A stretch of DNA of 64,000 bases from assembly GCA_018873225.1 (NCBI GenBank), contig JAEILZ010000001.1, positions 2,852,001 to 2,916,000 of the forward strand. The letters run 5' to 3'. Both the position numbers and the translations under genes were made by a program. Under the pieces are notes generated by a model, which was not told where the DNA came from, did no database searches, and saw nothing but the letters and a program-made list of their open reading frames with translations. Of the stretch, positions 32,930 through 47,000 are shown piece after piece. This DNA is from [Phialemoniopsis] sp. UDSM-2020 (lineage: Eukaryota > Ascomycota > Sordariomycetes > Thyridiales > Thyridiaceae). Within the stretch, counting starts at the first letter, position 1, and every line of letters begins with the position of its first letter.

Positions 32930-35553
32930 CTAATAGCACACGCTATCCTCATCGGCACCCTGAGATGTCATCGAGGGAGTCGTCACGTTCGAGGACGCCT
33001 CAATGTCATCCACGTAGCCGACAAGAGCTTGAGAGTGCAGTCTGAAAGACTCTCCCATCAGTCTGGTAATACTGTAACAATGCTGTCAGCTCGAGATCAT
33101 TCAACGGTCAGGAATGGGTCTACTTACCCCCACACAACCACCTCATCAAGCATCGAACCCCAGAGGCGGGCAACGATGGAGCTCAGCTGTGAGGCGTAGG
33201 CCTCATCTAGGTCCTTGTCGAAAAGCTGTCGTACCTTGTTGTACATGAGCATCTCTTCCTCGGTGGCTGGTTCTTCGTCGTGTTCCAGGCGATACAACCA
33301 GAGGCTGAGAATGATCATGAGATCCAGGCCGCACAGCGGATGCTCAATGCTCCAGTTCGTCGGCGACGTTCGAGCAACCCACCGGACGCCCTGCAGGACG
33401 GCCGTTTCGATGCAGTTGTAGCACTCCTGGATGACCTTGATCATCTCACTCGAGCGCTTAACCTTGTCGCGAGCGTTGGACATGGCGGCTGCAACCTCGT
33501 ACGAGTCGTGGTACCGAAGGGCCTCCTGAACCGACTTCAGGTCTACCTCGAGACGAGCCCGCGCATTGCGATACATGGCCTTGGCGTTGAAGATGAGAGG
33601 GTGTCCCTTGTGAGGAGCGCTGAGCTGTACAGTGACAGCCTCGGGCTCGCACAGAGCCAGGGACTTTTCCCACGTCTCCAGTGCCAGCCTCAACTTGTAC
33701 TCGGTGACAACGTCTTGCAGTGCCTCGGGGCTACGCTTGTGGTACCACACTTCCAGGAAGAGCGCGTTGATCATGACGCGAGTCGCGAAAGCACTGTACT
33801 TGAGGGTCTCGCCCTGGAAAAGATTGTCATGAGCCTCCATGAAAGTGACACTAGGCGACGCCTTGAGCTGCTCGTGCCAGGACGCCTCGTCCGAGACTTG
33901 CAAGTTCCACAGGGCTTCAGTTGACGGTAGCTGCAGGTCCTCAAATTCGTTAAAGCTGATGGCCGGCGTGTGGTTATAAGTCAACGTCAGGAGACCGAAG
34001 AAGATGTAGACGGCATAGTACGTGCGTCTGCAGCCCTCATCCTCGACCCACTCGTTCCGGGTGGGCAGTCGGCCTTCGCGAGCCTCTTGCCGAAGCTTCA
34101 GCTCGTAACGATTGCCGGCCACCATGTTCGCCAGCAGACTCTTGATTGAGCAGGCCCACTCGAGGCCCTTGGGATCACCGCTCCAGCTGGCAAATACCAT
34201 GTTGAGAAGGGAGCTCTGCATGGTCCACAGAGGGCACTTGCGAGAACTGAAGCTCTCCTTGTTCTGGAGGAACTGATTGACTAGGACCTTGGAGCCAATG
34301 TGAAGCATGTATGCCTGTTCCTGGTCGAAAGCATACAGGGCGCCGACGGAGAGGACAGCCAGAAGTAACGGCGGCGAAGCCTGGGTTGGATTGAACGACA
34401 CCGGATGCAACAGAGGCAGGTGATGGTGAAACAAGCCGAAGTACGTTGCCAGATACCGGTTAATTGAAGACATGCTGGGGAGGCGGAAACCCTCCGGGAT
34501 AGCATGTTCGGAATCGCTGTTACGGATGTTGTCAAGAATCATGTTGCGCTCGTCGTCGCTGTTGACTCGAGGCGTCTTGAAGCCGGCCGGCGACTGGGGC
34601 AACTCGACCGGGGTATGAGCGCGCTGCGAAAGGTAGGGCGAGTGGGGAGCTTGTGTGCCTGGAGGTGTTGGTAAGACTTTGGCAGCCGACGAAGTCGCGG
34701 AGATCATACCATTGCCATTCTGGCCATTCATAGGCGGCAGGTGGTTCGCATGGGACTGCGGAGCACTGGCCGCAGCAAATGCCTGATGCGACTCGAAAGG
34801 ACCAGACACACTCGAGGTGATGGAGTGGGCCTTGGCATCGGGCGTCATGTAGTTCTCCCAAGGAGACATAGCAATCGCACCAGAGGGGTAAGTCACGGCA
34901 GGCTCCATGATGGCGGAGCCGTTGTGCGAGAAAGACCCCATGGCAGAGCTGGTTTCGTAGGGGCTTCCATTATCGCGCATCGCGGCGGTGGCTTTATGAT
35001 GAAGGTCAGCCACCAGCATGGCGGCGGTTTCCACGTCAAAAATACCTTCGCTACTGGCTTCAAGCTGCTCGATGGCAGCAGGGTCGATAGCAAGCGACGA
35101 CTTGTTGGGGCCGGAGACGGTCCTCGACTTGGCCACACCGCCACCACGACGTTTGCCGTCGCTATGGAGGGGGACACCGCCATCTTTGGCGTGGACAGTG
35201 CGGTCGTGTCGAAGAAGAAGATCTCTGCGCACAAAGGTACTTCTACACTTCATGCACTTGAACGGGCGTTCCTTCGTGTCTAGAAACAGTCACCCAAGGT
35301 TAGTCTACCGAAGACCTGAGAGATGAGAGACATGTAAAGCAGCGAGAAGAACTCGTTGCATCGGAAAAAAAGGGGGAGAGTGATCGGGGGACATACGTGA
35401 CCGCTCATGTCTGCTGCGATGCTCGCTCCTGCTGAATGCGCGATTGCAGAACTGGCACTTGTACTTCCTCTCTGGTGCGGCGCCTGAGGCTTTTCGCGAG
35501 GCTGGCGTGGACGAGGCGGACGCAGTTGGAACGGCTACGCTTGCGGTCGGCAT
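32930..35553 (-). CDS. C2H2 zinc-finger transcription factor with fungal_trans domain
   Basis: An 816-residue nuclear DNA-binding regulator. Exons on the minus strand are 35553-35397, 35279-33128 and 33071-32930 (phases 1 and 2). The first junction falls in the finger linker and yields two adjacent C2H2 fingers: CQFCNRAFSRSEHRSRHERSH, then TKERPFKCMKC with HDRTVH. A disordered Ser/Pro-rich segment (about 90-260) is followed by the fungal-specific transcription-factor domain (about 270-560, IPEGFRLPSMSSINRYLATY onward). The last exon adds ITRLMGESFRLHSQALVGY and ends ADEDSVCY; without it the protein would stop after VVVWG. The architecture (two fingers plus fungal_trans) is shared by Adr1/AmdX-like regulators. 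The target genes are unknown, and I do not assign a symbol. Confidence 0.93.
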
Positions 35554-36133
35554 CTTGATGTTCGGTTGTCGCGGCGCGCGCTTCGAAACAGATGTTTAGT
35601 CGGGTGCTTCGAAGATGTAGTCGACGGCGACAAAGGAACGATTGACGACAAAAAGCGATCGTGTTCTGGGATTTCTCCAACGGCGACTCGCGAAATGAGC
35701 TGATCCCTCACAGCACGATAGTTGAAATCGCCTGGCTCTCCTCTCGCACGCGCTCCCGTGGGATTTAAAGTGTGTCTTCTTGACTGTTCCGGCTGTAAGT
35801 GGTCATTTGTGGTGGTATCCTGGTCATGGAATTTATGGAACTGGGTTTATGTGTAAGATGGCCGGCGGCCAAATCTGTTCAGAGTTGAGAACAAGTCTTG
35901 TCTATTGTCAGACAAGACCGTCTATAGTGAAAAGCTGGACTCGAGGTGAAGTCGTGTTGCGGCGATGTTGATGGGTTTGTGTGAAAGAGGGGTGGGAAAG
36001 GTTCAAGGAAAAAGGAGGGGAAGGGAAATTTTGAAAGGGAGAACGGAGGTGGCCCAGTCACCAGAGCCAGAGGAGGGACAGAGGGTCGGCCAGCCAGAGT
36101 GGGAGGAGGATACACCCGTGGACAGTGGGAAGA

Positions 36134-36191
36134 GGGGGGGACTTGAGTGAGCGAGTGGAGGGGGTTGGAGGGGACAACGGACGGGGGGGGG
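36134..36191. other. G-run cluster with quadruplex potential
   Basis: Runs of 7, 5, 4 and 9 G lie at 36134-36140, 36160-36164, 36170-36173 and 36183-36191 on the plus strand, upstream of the minus-strand zinc-finger gene. They belong to a purine-rich tract (about 35990-36240). Confidence 0.7.
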
Positions 36192-39100
36192 AAGACCTAG
36201 GTAGAGAGAGAGGAGGGGGGAGGTGGCCGGCGGCATCCGTACCAGGACAGTGCAAAAAGAGCAGCACAGGGAGGGGAACTCTGTGTGAATGGCTGGCTGC
36301 CACTGCTTGTGTGGGTTTTTTAGGTGGTGGTGGGTGAGTCTTGAAATGTGTGACAGCACGCGCATCCGCGCAAAAAAAGACCGCTCTTCTCTGCAGTGGA
36401 AGTACAGGATACCTCGAGGCGCTGCGCTACACCACCGTACGGACGCGACATAGTGACTCTGTCTAGGTAGTTATGTCCCTCCTTCTCTGCCCAGGCTCAT
36501 GAATTCCACTGAATAATTTTTCTCCTTTGATCATCTCTTCTCTCTCTTCTCCCCCCCTAGTGGACCAGGATGCGACCCACGGAACGCTGTACCGGGCTGC
36601 TTGAAGGCCCTGTAATTAGCAGCCATGGGTATCTCCTTAGCAGGAAGACAGCATGAACGACCAGGCGACCAAGTGGAGTGGGGGAGGGCCAACGTGTCGC
36701 GCTGGTGCGAAATGAGGGGAGAAAGGGGATCATGGCACTGCATGGGTTGGCAGGTCCAGCAAGCCAGAAACACTTAATCATCAAAATCAGCCCAGATACG
36801 CAACTCCAGTTGGCTGCCATGCTCCTTTGGGCCTAGCCCGGCCTATCCCGGGAGATTTAAATTGGCACTGAAAGTCGACGCTACGGCCCTTTCTAGCGGC
36901 CATTCCCCATCCTCCGTGGCTTCCCCGTACCCTGTAGCGGCCACTTTTTGCGCCTAGCAAGCCTCGCTAAGTCTGAGGTTGCTGGTACTTTTCTCCTTGT
37001 CCAGTCACTTGGGTCGCTTGGTGGGGTGAACCTGATTTTTGTGTGCTTGTCTGGTCGCAGGATAGGCGGTCATCTCGCGATCACGGTCACAAGGGACGCA
37101 TTCCTTTTCCAACTCTGAAGACAGTAAGATTGTGGATACGGTAGTTATCCTATTCCACAAAGAAAATATTTTCTCCCCCTGTTCTCTTGTCTGTTGTCTG
37201 CGAGCGGTCAAGCTGATGGGGATCTTGACCAGCTGTCTCTCCTGAGCGCGCTGATAACATGAGCGATAACTAACCGGCTGGCCCTTTGCTGACTGGAGAG
37301 GGGAGGGGGGACGCAAGAAATACAGTGTTGATCACCAACCTTGACTGTGGAATACTTTTCTACCACTCCCGCGTTCCCCCAAAGAGCCTGTGTCTCCCAT
37401 CGCTCATCTGCTAAACCATGTCCTGTCAATCCACCCGACAACCTTCCAGAAGATGGACTCGTGGGGCCGTCGACCCCTCGTCTACGGTCTTGTTCCGGGC
37501 TTCCAGTCAGGCTCTTCTTCTCGCCTGTGATCACGAGACGCCTCATTGATGAAGCGCGTCGATGGCGCCAAGTCCTTTGAAAGAAGAAGCCATGTTTCGG
37601 CAGTGAGCCCCCCGGATTCTGGTTTCCAGTCGACGAGCTTCGCCAAAAAGTAAAGACGTGTCCGTCCCAGAATAGCCGTGGACGAACGGTTTGCTTGGAC
37701 AGGCTGCTCCGAGATTGCGTACAGCCAAGCAAAACCTCGGGCTCCTTTCACTCTCCGCTCGCCTGCATGGGCAGCTTCACTGGCAAGTGGCCAGCACAGG
37801 CCAACTAATTATTTTGCCAAACCACAAGTCAGGATGAGGCTGGTGCCAGCGCACACATTACGGGATCCCTCGGCCAATCCTTGGAAATGTGCCACATCTT
37901 TTCCAATCTATGCAGTACCTACCCCACGACGGCTTTAGGTGCCGTTCTAGGTAAACCCGTCACCTACTTTTCTTTTTTATCCTTACCTGCGTCCACACGC
38001 TTTGATCGCCTGGAGATGCGCTGGAAAGAAGTCATAATAACGACGAGCTCTCATCAGTCATTCCCGGAGAAAATCTTGCATCGCCAATGCTATTACGGAG
38101 TAGTCTCTTTGCGCGCGGAGCTCAGTCAATCAGGAAACGCGATGATCCTTTCGATCGGCTCTGGGGGGCAGGGTACCTGGCGAGACCTTGGTCTGAGGTA
38201 GTGGAGCAAGCTGCAAATGAGGGGTAGATCTACCTCTGGCTCGCACCGCTGACCGCCTCGCTTGCGAGTACCTGACAGCTGTTGATCAGCTTGGCCAAAG
38301 CTAGTGGGAGCTACCTGGCTTGGAGTACCTGTCCATGTCACCTGGTGGTGAGTGCAGTCAGGAAAATACGAAGTGGCCCGGACTGTCCGCCCCAGAATCT
38401 CAGTCCATCAGCTGGCATGCTCGAAGGCATTCAGGCCGCCCTACCTACGAAGATGCCCAAGAAAACCCAGACAATTATAGGGAGATACGGAGCTTCTAGG
38501 CACTGATCGACTCGACTCATTCGAATGCTTCCTGGGAGTGATTGCTGTGGCTCTCTGCAGTGGCCTGACACAAGCAGTCGCAGGCACGAATACAGGGTGA
38601 ACTCGCAACTTGACCTTCGGGCAGCGCACAGTATCGAGAACGAACAACTTTGCTTCTTGTCACTAGCTGAGCAGGGGATATTCATATTACCCCTGAAAGT
38701 CATTTTCAAGCTGGTTTTAGCTTGCATCCACGGCTGTGGAACTGCAAGCAGAAAATAGGAACAGTCGCAGATCATCTGTCCAAAGCTCGTCATAGGTTGG
38801 TGCCGTACTTCATACGAAGTACAGCCTCCAGGTACCAGCATGCCTCCATTACCACGCTCTCAGTGGAAGCACCGTGCCATTGAAAGTCCGTGTGCAGAGG
38901 CAATGCTGCCGCGCTGACTTAAAGGCCGAGGCTTAGGATACAAAGTCTGATGAGCTCATCGCTCATTGATCTTCGAAATCACCGGCCAAGGCATGTCGCT
39001 TCCCTTTGCCTCATTCCTGAGGTCAAACAGGAGTTTTCCTGGTTGCATTCCCCACGGCCAGGTTCCAAATTTCAACACCCAATTGCGCTGACATCAGGTG

Positions 39101-42100
39101 CCATATTGTCTGATCTTCGAATCGCGGCGCGTTCTGGTACCTTCAACGTCCAAGGACTTTGCCAGGCAAGTCTGGAATGGAATCCGGACACAGCTGGCGC
39201 ATGCTGTTTCTTTCACCAACTCGATCAGCTGCGTACAGATTAGGTACTTAGTAGCTCATCTGGTTCGACCCCGTAACGGACTCATCGGCACGGCTCGCTG
39301 CTTGTGCAAGACGACCCGTGGAGCACCCAGCCACCCGCATTTCGCGTTGGGGCAAAAGCTGTTGCAAGGAAATTTTCCTAATTTTACTCGACAAACAGCC
39401 CGGTCCGCTCCTTGGTCACGCTCGTGGGTCCTGGAGCTATCCACCGATGAGGGAGACCAATAAATTGGTGGCCATATTACCGCGATTCCCCTGTCCGAAG
39501 GCCACGGAAGCTAGTCCCCGGGTCTAGGGAGTGGACCGTAGTGGATATTTTACACCAGACCCGCTCCCAGCAATATGTGTCGCCCTGGCATCATCCATGG
39601 CTAGGGGGTCGATGTTGCTGGGGTGTTGGAACCTTTCGAACGACTTTTTTCCACTTGGTCTCGATGCATCGTCATCGAAACCATCCCTTAGCACACCAAG
39701 ATTGCAGAGTGCGAACAGGATCCACACATCCCTATGCCAATGTCTCCTTGGTACCTTGGCGTGTCCTTGTTCTGGGTGGGAGATGTCAGTGTTGGAAAGG
39801 TCTCGGATGCTGCGTGTCTCTGAGAGGCGAGGAAAATTTGCAATCAGCGGCCTCCGTTGGCTAATTTGCGAAGAGTTTTCATTAATCAGGGCCGCGAATT
39901 TTCGCGAAATGCAGCATGCCGAATACCATTTCGTCTTTTGGCTGCTTATCTCGATCGCTCTTCAGCGCCCCTGTGTCAGATCGCACGCGAGATCTGAGAT
40001 AGCTGAGCAATGGCTGCGCAGCGACAAATAGGAGGCGCTGTTCTTGCTTTCGACTTCAGCTTCAGCTGTGACAGCTGGGCAAGCATGATATGATGGAATT
40101 CAATAAAGACGCGTCCTGGTAAGACATGACGGTAACATGGGAACCGCGTTAGAGCCGATCTACGAAGTAGGCTGGCCAGCTCGGCACGCCTAGCAGCCAC
40201 TCGGTAGGTAGTTCGATCGAAAGCCCACGTGCCCCTTTATTTCCCAACTTTCCGGGAACCATTCCTCTGGGTCATGTTCTGGGTCCTCACATATCGTTCT
40301 AAAGGATAGCGTGGGCGAGTTGGGCCTTAGATGAACAGCCTTCTAAGTGGCATAGGCTCAAAGTTCGACACCCGCGAGTGCAAGATTCAAGTACCCGCAT
40401 CGAGACAGTTCTCTGAGAACCCATCGTATCGAGAGTGCGATATCAATGCCTCACAACCGCGGACTTTGTGGAGGGTGACACACTCATGTTCGCCGTGTCA
40501 CCCTGATTGTCGGCAGGCGCTGGCTGAAGACTCATGATCAGGAGCCCTCGATTCAGCCAGCCTTGACCAAGATCGTGACATGGCTTCAGTTGCCTTATCT
40601 ACGTATACAACGGCTAAACTTGTACATCGCGAGTACAGCTTGAGTTAGTGCTTTTCTGCTCGTTCGCCTCGGTGTACATGCCGATTGACGAGCCTTTCGA
40701 AGGGGCGCAACTTCTCTACGAAAGCTAAAGGTGGCATAGCATGGACTACCATTGACTTCACTTGCAGTACCGTAGATGTCAAAGCTGGAAGGTTTTGACG
40801 ACCTTTCAACCAACTCCAAAATCTCGATACGGGTATATGTTCAACGCAATCCAGCATTTTAGATCCTCAGACAATCATGTAGCACGCACTCCATCAAGCA
40901 ACGTCACCTTGAAGCCACGGTAATCCAAGACACGAGCCTTTTGATTCTCCAGTTGACCAACGTGTGCCGGCTGAAAACATTGTATCGCGGCTCATCCTGC
41001 CATGTCCATTATCTGAGACAAGAGTGACTTCAGGCGGCTGCGCAGACACGCACACAGTCTTGGGTGTTGGTCTATAACAAACATCTGTTAATGGTAACAT
41101 CCACTTTGCAAGTGCAGCGTTGCGACAGAGCGGTAAAATAGGAACGAGATGCCTACCTCAAGTTCTGTCTGTGTCTTCTCGCCCTCGGCGGGAGACTTTG
41201 CCGGAACCGCGGTTACGGCAGCCAAGGTCCGTCTTGTCTGATCTTCCAGACGAGATTTGGGCATCTGGAGATCCCAGATCGACATCTTCACAGCCCAAGC
41301 CAGACAAATATTCGCGGGTCTGGGGTGAAGATATGTGCTGCCTTAAGAACAGAACTTGACGAGACAGATTTACAGAGTATAGTATATGTCTTGCGGAGTG
41401 CGGCGACTGGTCGTCCCCTAGGTGTCAGATATCCTTAAGAGCCTCCAGGATATGCCCGGAACATGATATGTTTGCCTCTTGATCCCCATCGCGCCATCCT
41501 CCCGGGAGCTCTCCACGGGGTTCTTGTACGACTGGTGCATGGAATTGGCATCGAGACCGTCTTTAGCGTCTCGTTCTTGAACTTGCAAGGAATAATCAGC
41601 AGAGATTTTCAAGAAGAGCCTGGGACCCTTGATCCCTGGATTGCTGTCCTGGGAAACGATGAAAACGACTCGAGCATACTACCTATGCTGCGTGCTTCCC
41701 GGGCAGAGCAGACACCTACCCACTTGTTGTCACCAGCAGAGTGAAGAAAGCCCTTTGGGGATTCCAAATAGACATCATTTTTGGCCTCGCCATCATGGGA
41801 CAGAAACAATCGTTGCGTTGCATGAGATTATCCTACGTCTGATGTTATCTCAAACGCGGGACAGCCTACCAGGAAGACTGGTTAAGTGGCCAATGTCACC
41901 CTTCAAAAGCATTCAATGAGGCAGAGCCGCCTGCATACCCCTCAACGAGTGTATGATCTATGAATGGTGCACAAAGAGGTACGAGGGACAAGGCTAAAAA
42001 CCGTAGAGCCGAGTGTTGAGCCTATGGAGGTGGACAGGTTGGTACTCGTGCAACATCGCGAGGCTCCATCCTTGGTATTAGCACGTCAATGTACCGGCAT

Positions 42101-42830
42101 CTCTAAGCCTCCAGGTCGTAACACCCGACCTTGAAGTAAAAAGATCCGAATGAGTAAGTAGGATAACTACTGGAAACAGCCAGTCAAGCGGCATCCAGAC
42201 CGACAATGGGGCAGGGCTTTGAAAGCAGCGGTCAGCATCGAGAGCCCTGGTCAGCAAACATCTCCACCGGAATGCAACTGCAAGACTACGAAGTATGGAA
42301 CCTGCCAACGCAGAGGTACAACCCCCGGTTTGTGGGTTCCTGGACCCTTTCGGGCGTTCAGAGTGTAGCTTGTCGGAAAGTCCAGCATCTTGGGATAGCC
42401 AGATGAGGCAAAAGCAAGCTTCGCAGCGGACGAGCCTCCCAGCTGTGGCCGGCCTCATGTTACTGGATTCGAGTGAGGACGTGCATATGCTCTGCAGGCC
42501 CAGAGCACAGCATCCGTGCGAGTCCGTGTGTGAAAGCACGTACAGGTCGGTCTCTGCATGTGCATCTTGCAGGAGAGGCATTCAATGCTTGAATGCGAAC
42601 ACACGGGGTAGAATCACGACCCGATTCCATATCTCTTCTCCAGAGATGCCATAGGCCATGTAGTCGCTGAAGAGGAGCTATCAAGGCACCAAGCCTCCCT
42701 CTAGCCTGGCTTTGCGATTACCCTGCGTCGGAACGGCACGAGCGTCCATGGTCAGGCAAGAGAAGTGAGAATTGTACGAAAAGGCAGTTGCATCGAGCGA
42801 GATGTTGGCTCAGTCTGACTGTGAAGGATG

Positions 42831-42848
42831 TGCATTTGCATTTGCATT
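42831..42848. repeat. (TGCATT)3 tandem hexamer
   Basis: Three perfect copies of a six-base unit in gene-free DNA. No function is suggested. Confidence 0.85.
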
Positions 42849-44048
42849 TTTGGTTGCGAGTGAGGTCCCACCATTCTAGCCAGGCCGAGCCGGACCCCAG
42901 AAGGGGTCAAAACGGCGCCCGCCCCCCCTTTTGACGAGCCAGGCCTGGTGCTGGTGGTGGTGGTACCCAATCTTTTCCGCCCCTCCAATGCCTGAGTGTG
43001 TGCTGATGGATTGGATGCGCACGAAGAGGTGCTTACACAATGATTGCTGTTGTGGCTCGGGTTTTGACATTGCCTTAGTTGGACAGCAGCCTCAACATCG
43101 TGCACAGATGTCTTTTTTTAGGCAGAGAGTCACCGTGAGCCTGATACATCATGGAGTAGTACAAAGCCATGCCGTAGAGTAGGTCCATCATAATTGGGCG
43201 AGAGCCCGGGAAGCTAAATGGGAAAAAAGTGACAGGCATGGTCAAGGACCCTCAAAAAGAGGCACCCCTGATCGAGGACTTACTCGGTGGGAATAAGGTG
43301 TGATTGTGGTGGTCAAGGAAAGACACGAGCACCCAAGAGGGCCCAGAAGCCGACCGAACGAGCATCGTAAGAGAGCAACAGCCGGGACATACAGACAGAG
43401 ACTTTTGTCTGTTGTAAAACATGCACTTGTCGTGCTAGCAAACCGATTCCGTCTGGTTTGTGGTTTAGGTTTGCGCCCGTTCAATTGCTTGCGGCCTTTT
43501 ATCCATCATCAATCCAAGCTGTGCTGTGCTCTCTGGCTCTCCCCCTCCCCTCCAGTCCCCCTTTCACGGCCGAAACCCCACTCTTCCTCCACGCGAGCGA
43601 CCGAGCCCAAAAAATACCAGCGAATTGCAACGGCGTCTCCCCCCTTGTCTTACCTACCCGCCCAGCAAGAAACCCCCCCCCCAAAAGAGCCTCGACCACT
43701 CAACGTCGCCCATCTTTCACAACAGTCAAGAAAACCTATTCGACCAGGTGGCGCCCAGGGAGCTGCTCATTTCAACAGACGAGGATCGCGTCGCGACGAC
43801 GACTGCTGCCACTGACTGAACCGTTCCCGACCTGTCGCTGCCTTTACCGCCGCTGACGGGGATAGCGCCGTTTTCATCGCCCCCGCCTCCTTATCGCCCC
43901 TCCCAGGCGGTGTTGATCACCTCCAGAGCGTCGAGGCAGAGGGCCATCGCCCCCAGAAGACGACGAGGCTCTGCTGCCCGACCATGTTTTGATCCCCTTT
44001 GGCATCCCTGATCTGGCCGGGCGATAGTGCGAAAGGGAGAGGAGCACG

Positions 44049-47000
44049 ATGCTTATGACACAGGCTGCTGCACTGCCTCCAGCACATGGTCAAAGATCGT
44101 CAGCTTTCAACACTCTGCGAACCACCAGCGGCGCCGCCGCCGCATCCAGCCAGACCGGCCGAGAGCCTCAGACACGCTCTGGTTTGAAGAGATCGGGAAC
44201 TTTTGGGGACAACGACGTGGACGCTTACGGCAACCCAACGAACAACCACACCAACGAACTATACGCATCCTCCAAAATGAACGGCATCATGGGCAGCCAA
44301 CCCTCCAACGGCACCTACGTGCGGGCGATGTATGACTACGAGGCCGACGACAGGACCAGCTTGAGCTTCCACGAAGGCGACGTCATACAGGTCATCACCC
44401 AGCTAGAGAGCGGTTGGTGGGACGGCATCATCAACGGTGTCCGAGGCTGGTTTCCCAGTAACTATTGTCAGGTCATCACGAACCCTCTCGAACTTCATGA
44501 AGCAGAGCAGAACTTTGTACCCATCGCAGAGCCCCTCGAGGACGAACCTGATGACGAAGTCTACGACGAGAGCTTCGATGACGACGAGGATGACACTGAC
44601 GAGATCAACGCTTTGCCAATGGAGGGGACCGAAAATGGCGCCAAGTCCGGTGCCGACTTTTGGATACCACAGGCAACACCAGACGGTCGGCTATTCTATT
44701 ATAATACTATGACGGGTGAGAGCAGCATGGAGCTGCCTCTAGAGTCTCCCACTTCCGTTAACGAGACCGGTCCGCGAGATCGAATGAATGTCAACATTCC
44801 CGAAAGGACACGGCCACCACCGGAGATGATGGCTCGAGGGCTTACCCAGGACGAAGACGAAGACTCGGAGGCCAACTCGGCCTCTGAGCTGGAGGGCGAG
44901 TCCATTATGCTCGGGTCAAGGGGATCAATGGTACGTATTCCCTAGTTTTTTCCTTCTGCTTCCATATGTGAATCTACCCCCGCAGTCGGCTAAATATTAT
45001 ACCAAAACTGCAGCCTCGTCGAAACCCTCCAGACATTGGCATCTCCCCGGCGCCTTCAATGGACTCGATCAACGGCCAACTTACGAGGTCTAGGAATGAT
45101 ACATTCAGTAATCCCAACATGGTCCACGGTACCGGAATTGCCTCTGCCACCTCTTTCACATCCACCGGCTTCAATTTGCCTACTGCTGCAACCATACCCC
45201 GGTCGTTCTTCGATGATGGGACCACAGCGCCCCTAACTTGGGCCCGCCTCGTCTCCAACATGAAGAAGTCTATCGAACGCTACCGTGACGCTGTTAACAA
45301 TAATATGCGGTCCGAGTACGTCGCTCGCGCTGAAGATATCTCGGATCACCTCCGGTTACTGCTGGCTGCCGGATCTGGGACAACGGACAACCATTCTGGT
45401 CAGCCCTCTATTATCTCAACCAACAAGGCTCTCTATCCTCACTTCCGTGACATGATGTCCAAATTCTCCAAGCTCGTCATCTCATCCCACATCGCAGCTG
45501 CCGATTGGCCGAATGCCGAATCGGTACAGAAGTGCTTACAGGAAGCCGACGGTGTCCTGTTGGGCGTGTATAGCTACGTCGAGATTGCGAGGCAACAGCG
45601 GGGTGAGGACATCCCAAGACTATTCCCGGGATTCGTCATTGGCAGCAACGCTGGTGGTAGTTGGCAGAACAATGGCCTCGGTCCTAGAGACCCCATCACT
45701 TCCAACTTCCTCGAGGATGAGGAAGGTTACCAGGAGCCCACTGCGGTGCTAGATGGCAAATTACTGGAACGCCTGGATGAGCAAAAGCGTATGCTAGTCT
45801 CGAGTATCCGGGAACTAGAGAAGAACCTGGCCGTTTCCGACAAGGTTATCACGCCGTTCAAACACGAGCTGGTTGGCAACAACGTTTGCTCTGCGGGCGG
45901 TAGGGTTTTGGAGATGTTCAAGCCCTGGATCGCCATGATCGAGTCGGTTGACCTATCAACCCTCGGCAACAGCTTCCAAACCCCTCATCTTTCCGATTTC
46001 AGCGTCAACAAACAAAGCCTCTATGACAATATCTCTGACCTTCTCCTGGGCTGCCAGGCTGTCGCTGGTCCTCTGGCAGATGAATGGTCCGAGGTTCGCG
46101 GTGAAGCACTCGAGAACAGGCTCCAATATGTAGGGTCTTGCGCTCGAGCCCTAGAACAGAACTCGTCGCAACTTGGCTTTTCACTCCAGCTTCTGTCGGA
46201 GCAGGTGCAGATCAACATGCAGCAGCAGGCTGAGCAGCGCATGCGTGAAGAACAGTTCCCGCGGGTACCTATCACTAGGGGAGAGACGATGCCTTATGGT
46301 CCGACACACGGGCGCTCAGAATCGCGCGGGGGCCTCATGCGACCTCCTTTTAACCAGGCGCATTCTTTCACGGAAGGAGAAACGGTGGCACAGCCATTCC
46401 ACGGGAAGGCCGGTAACCCTAGCAAACTCATGAGGATCCTCGGAGAGGACCCCAATCCTCAGGCTACAGCCGTGGAGGATATCCCAGACTTTCTGCGACT
46501 CGATTTCGAACAGGAGATCTCGTGGGATACGAAGACGTCGCCGCCCACGGTCAAGGGTGGCTCTTTGTATGCTCTTGTTGAGCAGTTGACCCGCCATGAC
46601 AAGCTCGATTCAAGCTTTAACAACACTTTCCTCCTTACATATCGATCATTCACCACGGCTCGAGAACTATTCGAACTGCTGGTCAAACGATTTGCAGTGC
46701 AGCCGCCTGAAGGTCTGAACCAGAAGGAGTATGAGCAATGGCAAAGCAAGAAGCAAAAGCTGATCCGCTTCCGGGTGGTGAACATCCTCAAGAACTGGTT
46801 CGAGAACTTCTGGATGGAGGACACGAGCCTTGAGGAAACAAGGCAACTGATCCGCGACGTATACGCATTCGCCAGGGAGACTGTCAAGTCTACCGAAACG
46901 CCTGGTCATGCCCAACTTATGGGCGTGCTAGATCAACGTCTCAACGGCAAGGACACGGGCGCCCGGCGTCTCATCCAAACTCAAAACCAGAACACACCAG

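Larger units (their letters stand above)
35554..44048. other. Long 8.5-kb gene-poor interval
   Basis: The left ~900 bases are the promoter and pyrimidine-rich leader (minus sense) of the zinc-finger gene. The right ~600 bases (43450-44048) are a CT-rich leader of the Ras-GEF gene with a run of ten C at 43673-43682. Between them I see no protein of any known family, no transposon signature and no rRNA or tRNA. Composition is ordinary, so it does not look like RIP-mutated repeat DNA. The longest frames (37208-37732 minus, 39531-40031 plus, 42078-42581 minus) read as random. Confidence 0.55.

Noticed and set aside
38805..38822. 7-bp inverted repeat GTACTTC...GAAGTAC
   Set aside because: Short arms; expected by chance in a window of this size.
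39262..39273. tRNA B-box-like sequence GGTTCGACCCCG
   Set aside because: No A-box at the right distance and no cloverleaf can be drawn around it.
39531..40031. 166-codon frame in the gene desert
   Set aside because: No recognisable domain, random-looking composition, and a competing frame overlaps it.
42078..42581. 167-codon minus-strand frame in the gene desert
   Set aside because: No domain, no intron structure, Cys/Trp scatter typical of random frames.
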